64,000 bases of DNA from Bacillus methanolicus PB1. GTDB lineage: Bacteria > Bacillota > Bacilli > Bacillales > Cytobacillaceae. The notes under the pieces are model-generated. The model was given only the letters and a program-made list of their open reading frames with translations. It had not been told where the DNA came from and ran no database searches. Of this stretch, positions 28,032 to 36,433 are shown one piece after another (within the stretch, counting starts at the first letter, position 1; each line of letters starts with the position of its first letter). A program made the position numbers and the translations under genes. The DNA lies in the NCBI RefSeq assembly GCF_000262755.1, contig NZ_AFEU01000003.1, forward strand, positions 124,001-188,000. The letters run 5' to 3'.

Positions 28032-29036
28032 TTATTTCTTCTTATACTCATTACTTGAATCCCTGATAATCAGTTTATCTTCTAAAATATATTGATTTTT
28101 TTCTAATGGATCTTTATGGATTAGTTTTAAAAGTAATTCCATCGCTTTCATACCAATATCAAACATTGGTTGGGCAATCGTAGTAAGCGCCGGTTCAACA
28201 ATAGAAGCAAATTTTATATCATCAAACCCAACAACAGAAATATCATCAGGTACACGTAATCCTTTTGATTTAATCGCTTTCATTGCTCCGATTGCCATTT
28301 CATCGTTTGCGGCAAAAACGGCAGTTGGCGGCTGCTCAAGCGCTAGAAATTTCATCATTAGATTAAAACCACTTTCGTATGAAAAGTCACCCTCTTGAAT
28401 TAAATACGGCTCTGCAGCTATACCATGCTGGGCTATCGCCTGATGAAATCCCTTTAATCGGTCCCGGCTTAGTACAACATTAAGTGGTCCGGAAATGAAA
28501 CCGATACGCTTATGACCTAAAAGAATTAAATGTTCAGTCGCCTTCCGTGCACTGCTAATATTATCAATCGAGACAGTTGGAATTTGGGATCCTTCTATAT
28601 ACTCGCACGCTAGTACAACAGGGAATTCATTAGCAATTTCCTCGATTGAATTCTGATCAATTCTTGCTGTTAATAGTATTAAGCCATCGGCTTTCTTTTG
28701 ACGAAGAATATTCAAAAATTCTTTTTCGCGTTCAAGATTGTTTCCCGTATCTCCTAAAAGAACTTGATAACCGTTTTTTGCAGCTACTTCTTCTATCCCG
28801 CGAAGTATCTTAGAAAAAAAGGTATTAGTAATATCAGGTACAACAACAAGTATCGTTTTTGTCTCTAATTTTCTAAGTTGTCTTGCTAGTATATTAGGTT
28901 GATAGTTTAATTTTTCTATTGCTTCCATAACTTTCTCGGTTGTTTCTTTTGATACGGTTCCAGAATTGCTTAAGACTCTTGATACGGTAGCCGTGGAAAC
29001 ATTGGCCAATTTCGCTACATCAACAATCCTTACCAT
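28032..29036 (-). CDS. LacI family transcriptional regulator
   Basis: A 334-residue repressor. The N-terminal helix-turn-helix and hinge read IVDVAKLANVSTATVSRVLSNSG and YQPNILARQLR; the effector domain is a type 1 periplasmic-binding fold with KTILVVVPDITNTFFSKI, AANDEMAIGAMKAI and VVGFDDIKFASIVEPALTTI. It most likely senses the sugar or polyol imported by the neighbouring ABC system and represses its operon and itself through TGTAATCGATTACA-type sites. GAAAGGATATACAAA precedes the ATG. Confidence 0.93.
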   Translation of the reverse strand: MVRIVDVAKLANVSTATVSRVLSNSGTVSKETTEKVMEAIEKLNYQPNILARQLRKLETKTILVVVPDITNTFFSKILRGIEEVAAKNGYQVLLGDTGNNLEREKEFLNILRQKKADGLILLTARIDQNSIEEIANEFPVVLACEYIEGSQIPTVSIDNISSARKATEHLILLGHKRIGFISGPLNVVLSRDRLKGFHQAIAQHGIAAEPYLIQEGDFSYESGFNLMMKFLALEQPPTAVFAANDEMAIGAMKAIKSKGLRVPDDISVVGFDDIKFASIVEPALTTIAQPMFDIGMKAMELLLKLIHKDPLEKNQYILEDKLIIRDSSNEYKKK

Positions 29037-29079
29037 TTTGTATATCCTTTCGAGAAGTATATCTCTTTGTTGTTTACAT

Positions 29080-29093
29080 TGTAATCGATTACA
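29080..29093. promoter_or_regulatory. Perfect operator palindrome before the LacI-type gene
   Basis: TGTAATCGATTACA, a perfect 14-base palindrome 43 bases upstream of the regulator's start codon; implies autoregulation or CcpA control (it fits the cre consensus exactly). Confidence 0.75.
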
Positions 29094-29224
29094 TTATTTT
29101 TTACAATATTTTTTTAAAAATTTTTATCTTTCTCATATTGTTTATTATCAATTATAAGAGGGAGTTTTATTACCTCCCCCCCTGTCCATTGATATTTCAT
29201 TCGCTTTAAGATTCATTTTCTATC

Positions 29225-29650
29225 TTATAAAGTTTGTTTGCCTTTAACGCCGTTAATTGAATAGCTTGCCGTAATGTTTGCATTTAATGACTGAGAAACT
29301 GAACAATATTTATCTTTTGACAACTGAATGGCCCGGATCACCTTATCCTCGGGTAAATCTCCTTCCAAAGCATAATGGATATGAATATCTGTATATCGTC
29401 TCGGATGGTCTTCTGCGCGTGTTCCTTCTACTTCAAGATGAAAAGAGGCAGGATTTAAACGCATTTTTTGCAAGATCATTATAATATCAATCCCGGTGCA
29501 CCCTGCAACTGCTTGTAAAAGCAATTCCATAGGCCTTGCTCCACTATTTTGCCCCCCGATTTCCTCGGCCGCATCTATTTTGATTTCATGCCCTGATGGA
29601 GTGGAACCTGTAAAAGCCAATTGTCCTGTCCATGTTACCGTTGTTTTCAT
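29225..29650 (-). CDS. OsmC family protein
   Basis: A 141-residue OsmC/Ohr-like protein. The two reactive cysteines of the family are present in VAGCTGIDI (about residue 51) and KYCSVSQSL (about 117), together with the conserved GARPMELLL. OsmC proteins reduce organic hydroperoxides with thiols in the cytoplasm; this one belongs to the shorter YhfA/OsmC-like branch. GGAAAGGATTGTAACAA precedes the ATG. It is a single gene between the LacI regulator and the biotin genes. Confidence 0.88.
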   Translation of the reverse strand: MKTTVTWTGQLAFTGSTPSGHEIKIDAAEEIGGQNSGARPMELLLQAVAGCTGIDIIMILQKMRLNPASFHLEVEGTRAEDHPRRYTDIHIHYALEGDLPEDKVIRAIQLSKDKYCSVSQSLNANITASYSINGVKGKQTL

Positions 29651-29859
29651 TTGTTACAATCCTTTCCTTTTGTACCTTTTCTTTAATATTGTTTACTTCT
29701 TAAGTTGATATACTCTTCTTTTCATAATTGTACACTTAACATATGATAAATCAAATTTAAACAAGTCTGTTAAAGTGAATCCATAAAAAAAGGATAAACA
29801 ATGATTAGCTCATAATGAAAAATGAATTTCTCCACTCTTTAACCTGGCTATTAAATTGT

Positions 29860-30576
29860 TTATATGTATGATTTATTGACTTTTTTATCATTCAGTTTAG
29901 CTATTACATCGTTAAAATTATGCTTACTGATCCACTCATCCAAATCAGGTAACACATTTTCAAAATATGGAAGCTTTGCTATGACAGGCAGCTCTGTTAG
30001 TTTTTGTATCGTTGAGACATTGTCCATGTGCAGAAAGTTTTGATCATTAAATTGGTTAAACACGAAACCTTTTATTTCCAATCCTTCATTCATTGCATAA
30101 TGAGCGGTTGTGACAGCATGATGGATACTTCCAAGACCGCATAAAGAAACTAATACAACAGGTATTTGTAGTTCTTTAATAAAATCTTTTGTCATATACA
30201 ATTCGTGTTCACGTACTTGAAGAGGAACCGCCAGTCCTCCTGCCCCTTCCACCAGGACCAAATCATATTGCTCTTTTAATTCATTCAGCTTCTGTTTTAT
30301 ATGTTCTATATTCGCTTTTTGTCCTGTTAGCTTTTCTGCCAAATGAGGAGATACAGCAGGCTTGAAAAAATACATCCCAGTCTGATCGTCACCGATAGAC
30401 TTCTGAAACCAAAATGAATCCGGATAGATTTGTTTCTCTTCATCAAATCCCGATTGAATCGGTTTAAAAACCTTCACCTTTAATCCATTTTTACTAAGAA
30501 CTTTATGTAAAAATGACGATACAACGGTTTTTCCAATTTCAGTTCCTGTTCCCGTAATAAATAGAGCGCTACCCAT
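29860..30576 (-). CDS. bioD: Dethiobiotin synthetase (BioD)
   Basis: A 238-residue ATP-dependent carboxylase closing the ureido ring of dethiobiotin. The P-loop GTGTEIGKT (residues 8-16) carries the BioD-specific T-E-x-GKT form; KVFKPIQSG and VEGAGGLAVPL are the other substrate-binding segments. Its ATG abuts the stop codon of bioY (TAAATG), so the two are cotranscribed and controlled by the BirA box upstream of bioY. It is a little longer than average at the C terminus. Confidence 0.94.
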   Translation of the reverse strand: MGSALFITGTGTEIGKTVVSSFLHKVLSKNGLKVKVFKPIQSGFDEEKQIYPDSFWFQKSIGDDQTGMYFFKPAVSPHLAEKLTGQKANIEHIKQKLNELKEQYDLVLVEGAGGLAVPLQVREHELYMTKDFIKELQIPVVLVSLCGLGSIHHAVTTAHYAMNEGLEIKGFVFNQFNDQNFLHMDNVSTIQKLTELPVIAKLPYFENVLPDLDEWISKHNFNDVIAKLNDKKVNKSYI

Positions 30577-31140
30577 TTAAGCTGCCACACCTTTTCCGAC
30601 AGGAAATGCAGATAAACGTGCCAGGATTTTTGACGCTAAAATCGAGCAAATAATACAAAGGACGATGTCTCCCGGTACGGGAATAAGAAGTCCGTATAAG
30701 ACAGTTTGCTTAATCGTCAGTGGCTTCTCTACTAAGAATTTCATTGCAGCGTATAACCATATGCAACCTATGGTGTATATCATTAATAAAGCTGTAAAAT
30801 TGGCCGCTGCCAACGTTTTTATTGTACGTTTTTTCAACCTCTCCACAATATACCCGCTTACATATGCTCCTAAAACAAATCCGATCAAATAGCCAAAGGT
30901 TGGCTTTAAAACGTAACCAAGCCCTCCCCCTTCTGCAAAAACTGGTACTCCGATAAGGCCTATGAATACATACAACAGTTGACTAAGCGCTCCTAATCTC
31001 GAACCAAGCAGAGAGCCTGCCAAAAAAACAGAAACAATCTGCAAAGTAAATGGTACATACGGAATAGGAATTTTTATAAATCCCCCAATGGCTGTCAATG
31101 CGGCAAATATCGCTGCTAAGGTCATATGTTTTGTTTTCAT
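30577..31140 (-). CDS. bioY: Biotin ECF transporter substrate-binding protein (BioY)
   Basis: A 187-residue membrane protein with six predicted helices. Family signs: IPIPYVPFTLQIVSVFLAGSLLG near the N terminus, GGGLGYVLKPTFGYLIGF and VPGDIVLCIICSILASKI near the end. BioY is the S-component that binds biotin and works with the general ECF module (encoded elsewhere). First gene of bioYD, preceded by GAGGGTGAAAATGAA and a BirA operator: uptake and the dethiobiotin step are thus switched together. Confidence 0.94.
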   Translation of the reverse strand: MKTKHMTLAAIFAALTAIGGFIKIPIPYVPFTLQIVSVFLAGSLLGSRLGALSQLLYVFIGLIGVPVFAEGGGLGYVLKPTFGYLIGFVLGAYVSGYIVERLKKRTIKTLAAANFTALLMIYTIGCIWLYAAMKFLVEKPLTIKQTVLYGLLIPVPGDIVLCIICSILASKILARLSAFPVGKGVAA

Positions 31141-31195
31141 TTCATTTTCACCCTCATTGAATTGTTTTTTTTATCATGCATGATTTATATTCTTT

Positions 31196-31226
31196 TTGTC
31201 AACCATTTTTAAAAATGTGTTTACAA
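31196..31226 (-). promoter_or_regulatory. BirA operator and promoter of bioYD
   Basis: On the minus strand TTGTAAAC, 15 bases, GTTGACAA. The right half provides a -35 box TTGACA; CATGAT 18 bases on is a possible -10. Same design as the box before bioB. Confidence 0.82.
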
Positions 31227-31258
31227 TTAATCCGAAATGTGAAATTATCGCTAAAAAA

Positions 31259-31282
31259 GAGGTATCTGCAAATAGATACCTC
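31259..31282 (-). terminator. Rho-independent terminator of zagA
   Basis: Perfect nine-base stem GAGGTATCT / AGATACCTC with a six-base loop, followed on the minus strand by TTTTTTAG; 36 bases past the stop codon. Confidence 0.85.
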
Positions 31283-31317
31283 CTACTTTAAAATATATAA
31301 ATTGTTTTTAATACAAA

Positions 31318-32517
31318 CTAAGCCTGTACGGAAATATTCCAAGCAAACGGGTCTTTAAATTCATTCCAGTCCATTAACATTTCCTCTTCTGTTAGTAAGC
31401 AACTGTCCAATGAAGCTTTTACAGCTTCTTTATCCATATCAATTCCGATTATAACGAGTTCAATCATGCGGTCACCATATTTTTCATCCCAATCATCTTT
31501 CAATTCAGGATTTTCCGCAAAGTATGTGGATTGCTCCTCTATAGGCAAAGCTGCCACCCAGTAAGCAACAGGTTCCAGATTGACGGATGGGCCGGCCTGG
31601 GAGAATAAAAGTACAACATCATTTCTTGTGGCGCACCAAATAATCCCTTTTGCCCTCACAATTTCTTCAGGCATTTCCTCAGCCCATTGGTAAAATCGCT
31701 CTGAATGAAATGGGATGCGGCTTCGATACACAAACGAACTGATTCCATATTCCTCTGTTTCCGGAGTATGTTCTGGTGATTCCAGCTCTTTAAGCCATCC
31801 TGCTGATTGGCTTGCTTTCTCAAAATCGAATAAACCTGTATTCAATATTTCAGAAGGAGAGACTTCTCCTTTTACAGTACGTATCAGCCTTGCTTCGGGC
31901 TGAAGTTTTTTTAGAAACCCTTCCAGTTGATTTAATTGTTCAGGATCTAACAAATCACACTTATTCAGGATGAGAACATCACAAAATTCAATTTGATCGA
32001 TCAATAGATCGGCAACAGTTCTTTCGTTATTTTCTCCAGCGGCCTGGCTTCTCTCCAACAATGAATCCCCTGATGCGAAATCATGCCAAAATCGGTTCGC
32101 ATCGACGACTGTAACCATTGTATCAAGTCTGCAATGCTTCGTCAGGTCGATTCCTAATTCTTCATCAATGTAGGAAAATGTTTGAGCGACTGGTACGGGT
32201 TCACTTATACCAGTAGATTCAATAATAATGTAATCAATATTCCCCTGCTGTACGAGCCGCTCTACTTCCTTCAATAAATCTTCCCTCAGAGTGCAGCAAA
32301 TGCATCCATTTGATAATTCAACAAGTTTCTCTTCGGTTCGGTTTAACCCTCCCCCTTGTTTAACTAAATCTGCATCAACATTGATTTCACTCATGTCATT
32401 GACGATGACAGCTACTCTCAAACCCTCCCTGTTTTTTAAAATATGGTTTAATATCGTTGTTTTTCCTGCTCCCAAATATCCGCTCAAAACGGTGACTGGT
32501 ATTTTTTTATCATGCAT
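31318..32517 (-). CDS. zagA: COG0523 GTP-binding zinc chaperone (ZagA/YciC-type)
   Basis: A 399-residue GTPase of the CobW/COG0523 family. Walker [10 protein letters not shown] (residues 13-21), the metal-binding CxCC motif in NGCICC (about 72), ESTGISEP switch segment and NKCDLL base-recognition motif are all present; the C-terminal CobW domain follows. Length matches B. subtilis YciC/ZagA, which delivers zinc to essential enzymes (GTP cyclohydrolase FolE) under starvation. A Zur box lies 31 bases upstream, supporting that assignment. AAGGAGAATCAAT precedes the ATG. Confidence 0.9.
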   Translation of the reverse strand: MHDKKIPVTVLSGYLGAGKTTILNHILKNREGLRVAVIVNDMSEINVDADLVKQGGGLNRTEEKLVELSNGCICCTLREDLLKEVERLVQQGNIDYIIIESTGISEPVPVAQTFSYIDEELGIDLTKHCRLDTMVTVVDANRFWHDFASGDSLLERSQAAGENNERTVADLLIDQIEFCDVLILNKCDLLDPEQLNQLEGFLKKLQPEARLIRTVKGEVSPSEILNTGLFDFEKASQSAGWLKELESPEHTPETEEYGISSFVYRSRIPFHSERFYQWAEEMPEEIVRAKGIIWCATRNDVVLLFSQAGPSVNLEPVAYWVAALPIEEQSTYFAENPELKDDWDEKYGDRMIELVIIGIDMDKEAVKASLDSCLLTEEEMLMDWNEFKDPFAWNISVQA

Positions 32518-32548
32518 ATTGATTCTCCTTAAAAAAAATATTTACAAT

Positions 32549-32569
32549 AAATCATAATTATTACGATTT
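32549..32569 (-). promoter_or_regulatory. Zur box of zagA
   Basis: Minus strand AAATCGTAAT, one base, ATTATGATTT: a 21-base inverted repeat matching the Bacillus Zur consensus (TCGTAAT-N-ATTACGA core) with one mismatch. Confidence 0.88.
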
Positions 32570-32632
32570 ATACTGTGCTATTTCTCCAAATGATTCCGGC
32601 AATTACGCCATTTCAAATTGCTTTCCAAGATC

Positions 32633-32782
32633 TTATTTCGTTTCTCTATGTAAAGTACGACGTTTCAACCGCGGTGAGTATTTCATTAATTCAAGTCTTT
32701 CGGGATTGTTTCGTTTATTTTTTGTCGTTATGTAATTCCTGTCACCTGTTTCAGTACATTGAAGCGTGATTTTAACTCGCAT
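32633..32782 (-). CDS. rpmG: 50S ribosomal protein L33, zinc-independent form
   Basis: A 49-residue L33 read directly from the sequence: start [13 protein letters not shown], then [20 protein letters not shown] and the basic [11 protein letters not shown] tail. The paired CxxC zinc ribbons of the zinc-containing form are absent (only one cysteine remains), so this is the C-minus paralogue that replaces the zinc protein during zinc starvation and frees zinc. AAGGAGGAT lies before the ATG, a Zur box upstream and zagA downstream on the same strand; all agree. Confidence 0.93.
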   Translation of the reverse strand: MRVKITLQCTETGDRNYITTKNKRNNPERLELMKYSPRLKRRTLHRETK

Positions 32783-32806
32783 TTTTTATCCTCCTTGTTT
32801 AGATTA

Positions 32807-32827
32807 AAATAGGAATGATTACGATTT
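32807..32827 (-). promoter_or_regulatory. Probable Zur box of rpmG
   Basis: Minus strand AAATCGTAAT, one base, ATTCCTATTT: the left half is a perfect Zur half-site, the right half is degenerate. It lies 24 bases before the rpmG start. Confidence 0.7.
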
Positions 32828-33026
32828 TCATTGTATGGTATAGATTAAAGGAAAGTCAAGATCGGGAATTTGACTAAAAAATAAGAACAAATAGTCCTAA
32901 TAAGATATATTGCCATCCAGCAAATAATAGATTTTCCAATAAATAAGTAAATACAATTCTTAAAAATGAATTCTATTAATAAATATTATTGACAAGTATT
33001 ATATTTTTGATTAATTGGAGGTCATT

Positions 33027-34043
33027 ATGGATCGTCTATTTCGTTCATACTTGCTCGATTTCACTGGAATTTTCATAATTGGTTTTGCCGTTTATTTCTT
33101 ATCCTTTGGAATAAATATAACGGTTAATAATGAAGCAGGCTGGCGTCTCCCACCTTCTCTATTAAATTTAAATACGATATTTTTAAGTATTTTAATAGAA
33201 GCTTTGCCTTTTGTTTTGATCGGTGTCCTCATTGCCGGTATGATCCAAATTTTTGTTAAAGAAGAGCATATTCAAAGGTGTATTCCTAAAAACAAATTTT
33301 TGGCTGTCATGATGAGCTGCGTCGTCGGAGCATGTTTCCCTGCATGTGAATGCGGTATTGTGCCGATCGTCCGGAAACTTGTTGCCAAAGGGGTTCCTAT
33401 TTACGCAGGAATTGGTTTTTTGCTAACGGGTCCGCTCATAAATCCCATCGTAATTGCTTCTACATACATGGCATTTGGGAATAATTTAAAAATCTCACTT
33501 TTGAGGATGATTATCGGGTTCTTTATCGCGATATTTGTTGCAATTGCAGTGAGCTTCCTCTTTAAAGGCCGACAGTTTAAAGAGACTGGCCCTTTAATGG
33601 ACGTGCATTCACACTCAAGCGATAAACGTCTGTCGTTTACCGAAAAGTTTTGGAGTATGCTTAAGCATTCTATCGATGAGTTTTTTGATATGGGCAGATA
33701 TTTAATCATTGGGGCACTTTTCGCGGCTTTTGTACAAACATATTTACCGGCTAAATCGTTGCTTGAGGCAGGCAGCGGACTAGGTTCTTCCACCCTTGTT
33801 ATGATGGGGCTTGCCTACATTATGTCTCTTTGTTCGGAAGCGGATGCCTTTATCGGAGCATCTTTTTCAAGCATTTTTCCCACCACTTCCATTTTAGGTT
33901 TTCTAGTATTTGGCCCTATGATTGATTTAAAAAATACGATCATGATGCTGAGCGTTTTTCGGACAAGGTTTGTTTTGGGCGTTTTGGTGATCATCACGAT
34001 CTCTGTTTTTACTGCATTGATGCTTCTGCATCCATTTATATGA
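33027..34043 (+). CDS. Permease of the UPF0718/DUF318 family (YcgR-like)
   Basis: A 338-residue membrane protein with about eight helices. CVVGACFPACECGIVPIVRKL, about residues 96-116, is the family hallmark with three closely spaced cysteines likely to touch metal; TGPLINPIVIASTYMAFG and SLCSEADAFIGASF are the other conserved membrane motifs. It is divergent from rpmG-zagA and paired with the His-rich TIGR03943 protein, an arrangement found for candidate zinc transport systems (ycgR-ycgQ in B. subtilis). The ATG at 33027 follows TTGGAGGTCATT. No clear Zur box was found in front of it, though TTGACA at 32989-32994 could be its -35. Confidence 0.85.
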   Translation: MDRLFRSYLLDFTGIFIIGFAVYFLSFGINITVNNEAGWRLPPSLLNLNTIFLSILIEALPFVLIGVLIAGMIQIFVKEEHIQRCIPKNKFLAVMMSCVVGACFPACECGIVPIVRKLVAKGVPIYAGIGFLLTGPLINPIVIASTYMAFGNNLKISLLRMIIGFFIAIFVAIAVSFLFKGRQFKETGPLMDVHSHSSDKRLSFTEKFWSMLKHSIDEFFDMGRYLIIGALFAAFVQTYLPAKSLLEAGSGLGSSTLVMMGLAYIMSLCSEADAFIGASFSSIFPTTSILGFLVFGPMIDLKNTIMMLSVFRTRFVLGVLVIITISVFTALMLLHPFI

Positions 34044-34056
34044 GGGGGAGAAAAAG

Positions 34057-35013
34057 ATGCAATTTCATGTTCAGCAGGCCATTAGAGCATTAATACTGTT
34101 TACTTTTTCCGCTCTAATTTTACAACTGCATTTTACCGGCGAGATGACGAAATTTATTAACCCTAAATACGAAAATCTTAGCCAGGCGGCAGCTATAATT
34201 TTTCTACTATTATTTATGGTTCAGCTTACCAGGGTGTGGACATTAGCAAAGGAGGAACACCATTGTCATGACGGGCATGAATGCAGCCATCATGATCATG
34301 GGGATTCACCATTTTCTTTTAAAAAAGCACTTTCTTATTTCATTATTGTTTTTCCTTTGCTAACGGGAATTTTTCTGCCGGCTAAAGCGTTGGATGCGTC
34401 AATCGCCAATAAAAAAGGAGCAATGATTTCCTTATCCAATCAGGCAAAAAGCGGCGGACAAGGCGGACAAATTGAAGAAGAAAGCGCCTCCGCAGGGAAT
34501 CCTTCTGAACCTGATACGGAGAACAGCGAGGGGCAAGATAGAAGAAGTACGATCACCCATGATTCAAATGTTCCTGTCAATCCAAATGAAATGACGGAAG
34601 AGGAATATCAGAAGCTAATGAAAGAATTAGAAAATACATCAGCCATTTTAATGAATGATCTAGTGTACTCTTCTTATTATGATGCGATCAGTATCGATAT
34701 CGATAAGTATAAAGGAAGGAAGATTCAATTAAACGGTTTTGTTTATAAAGAAAAAGGGTTTCAGACGAATCAACTTGTTATATCACGATTTTTAATCACG
34801 CATTGCGTCGCTGACGCCGAAATTATCGGGTTTCTTTCTGAATTTCCGGAAGCTTCCACACTTTCCCCAGATACATGGATCGAGGCGGAAGGAACACTTG
34901 ATGTTACCACTTTTAATGGCACCAGGCTCCCACTAATTAAAATAAATAGTTGGAAAAAAATCGATGAACCAAAAGAGCCTTACCTTTATCCGATTAGTGT
35001 CAAACTTAATTAA
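34057..35013 (+). CDS. TIGR03943 family (YcgQ-like) membrane protein with His-rich loop
   Basis: A 318-residue protein with two or three N-terminal helices, a histidine/cysteine-rich stretch (HHCHDGHECSHHDHGD, about residues 69-84) fit for binding zinc, another helix, a low-complexity Gly/Ser/Glu linker and a globular C-terminal domain with FLITHCVADAEIIGF. The C-terminal half is predicted extracytoplasmic. It starts 13 bases after the permease gene with GAGGGGGAGAAAAAG as ribosome binding site, so both form one operon, probably a two-component metal (zinc) transporter. Confidence 0.85.
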   Translation: MQFHVQQAIRALILFTFSALILQLHFTGEMTKFINPKYENLSQAAAIIFLLLFMVQLTRVWTLAKEEHHCHDGHECSHHDHGDSPFSFKKALSYFIIVFPLLTGIFLPAKALDASIANKKGAMISLSNQAKSGGQGGQIEEESASAGNPSEPDTENSEGQDRRSTITHDSNVPVNPNEMTEEEYQKLMKELENTSAILMNDLVYSSYYDAISIDIDKYKGRKIQLNGFVYKEKGFQTNQLVISRFLITHCVADAEIIGFLSEFPEASTLSPDTWIEAEGTLDVTTFNGTRLPLIKINSWKKIDEPKEPYLYPISVKLN

Positions 35014-35040
35014 TTTAATAAAATATTCTGGTTGTGATAA

Positions 35041-35160
35041 AAGGGCCAGTCCCCCACTGCTTTAAAGCTTGTCGCAAGACTGTGGTGTGCAGTTGCCGGC
35101 TCTGAGTGAGAAATAGTCGTCAAATCATCCGGACGAGATTGCAAGAGTGGGATTACTTCT
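35041..35160. other. Unassigned GC-richer block, possible structured RNA or element remnant
   Basis: Between the YcgQ-like gene and the following terminator lies about 120 bases clearly richer in G+C than its surroundings, with several short inverted repeats (GCTTTAAAGC; CCACTGC and GTGCAGT pieces). No ORF of note. It is not a repeat of the A or B families. It could be the right end of a lost IS200/IS605-type element or an RNA; I cannot decide. Confidence 0.35.
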
Positions 35161-35182
35161 TATGGAAAGCATCAATAAACAA

Positions 35183-35215
35183 AAGGGAAGGAAGCTCTTA
35201 TTCCTCCCTTCTTTT
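35183..35215. terminator. Bidirectional terminator hairpin
   Basis: AAGGGAAGGAA pairs with TTCCTCCCTT (one bulge) and CTTTT follows; A-rich sequence on the other side. It can serve the plus-strand permease operon and the minus-strand EamA gene. Confidence 0.7.
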
Positions 35216-35397
35216 ACCTCATTTCATAAAGAAAACATATTTGTATCAACCACTATAACCTTTTATTTACCGTTTTGTCTTATAATATAGAAAGAAAGAT
35301 TATTATATACAAAAGCAGACAAGGAAACACCCATGCCTGCCGTCAACATATGATTTTAATCGCATTTACAACCATGAAACTTTTCTTGTTGTTTTGC

Positions 35398-36318
35398 TTA
35401 ATAAGTTCTTTTTTTCAAAAGAATCGGTTTTTTGATTACCTCTTGCAAAGCATCTAAATTTACAAGGAGAGTTCCACAGATAATCGTTATTGCACCTACT
35501 GCCATTAACCATGTGACAGCCTCATTATTCAATAGTGCACCTAATGATATAGCGATAAGTGGTGAAATATATAGCCATGTAGATGGGAAAACCGGGTTTG
35601 TTTTGGCAACAAGCCAATAAAATAAGCTGTGTCCAACCATAGACCCAACGATAATTAAATAAAGGAGAGATCCCATCGCCTTTATGGATATTATCGATTC
35701 GACATCAATTTTTTCAGTAAACAAAGATAAAACAACGAGAAGGGCTCCGCCATACATCATCTGAGCTGCATTCAATGCAATCGGCGATATTTCTTTAAAA
35801 ATTCCAATAACACGTTTGGAATATAAAGCCCCACTCGCATAACAGACCTCTCCCATCAAAATCACAATACTCCCAAGAAACCAAAGCGGATTAGCTTCAA
35901 ATGTAAAGCTGGATGACAGTAATAAAATTACTCCTGCAAATCCAATGAAACATCCAATTAACGATTTGTTACTTAATTTTTTACGCAAAATAAATGTCTG
36001 GATTAATAATATCATCATGGGGCCTGTAGCAGACAGCACAGCTGCAATTCCTGAATTAACATACTGTTCAGCCCAATATAAAGTCGCAAACGTACCAAAA
36101 GTTAAACCTAAACCTGACAACAGCATCTCCTTTCGAACAAGAAGCGACATATTCGCCTTCCCTTTATTTTTCATCATAATAAATAAAATGAAACCTGCCA
36201 GAAAAAATCGGATCCCTGCTGACATAAATGGCGGGGCACCTGCATCCATTCCTATTTTTATCGCTAAAAAAGTAGTCCCAAAAATAAAACACATGATGAA
36301 ATAATTTAGAATAACCAT
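35398..36318 (-). CDS. EamA/DMT family transporter
   Basis: A 306-residue, ten-helix drug/metabolite transporter with two EamA repeats: FIFGTTFLAIKIGMDAG and FLAGFILF in the first, GEVCYASGALYSKR and PLIAISLGALLNNE in the second. It probably exports an amino acid, vitamin or related metabolite. The ATG at 36318 follows AAAGGAGGAATTTTC and is preferred over an upstream ATG. It is divergent from a MocR regulator gene with shared operators, so the regulator's effector (a PLP-bound amine) is a clue to the substrate. Confidence 0.88.
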   Translation of the reverse strand: MVILNYFIMCFIFGTTFLAIKIGMDAGAPPFMSAGIRFFLAGFILFIMMKNKGKANMSLLVRKEMLLSGLGLTFGTFATLYWAEQYVNSGIAAVLSATGPMMILLIQTFILRKKLSNKSLIGCFIGFAGVILLLSSSFTFEANPLWFLGSIVILMGEVCYASGALYSKRVIGIFKEISPIALNAAQMMYGGALLVVLSLFTEKIDVESIISIKAMGSLLYLIIVGSMVGHSLFYWLVAKTNPVFPSTWLYISPLIAISLGALLNNEAVTWLMAVGAITIICGTLLVNLDALQEVIKKPILLKKRTY

Positions 36319-36359
36319 GAAAATTCCTCCTTTTGCCTTTATCATAATAGGAGGCAAAC

Positions 36360-36403
36360 AGAACAGATAAATTTAAATAGAACAGATAAGAAAGGAATCT
36401 GTT
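36360..36403. promoter_or_regulatory. MocR-type direct-repeat operator between the divergent genes
   Basis: Two identical copies of AGAACAGATAA (36360-36370 and 36379-36389), 19 bases start to start, plus an inverted half ATCTGTT at 36397-36403. Direct repeats with an inverted third site are the usual operator form for MocR/PdxR/GabR regulators. Confidence 0.7.
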
Positions 36404-36433
36404 AAGATTAAGAAATAAAGGAGTTGAGAGCTG

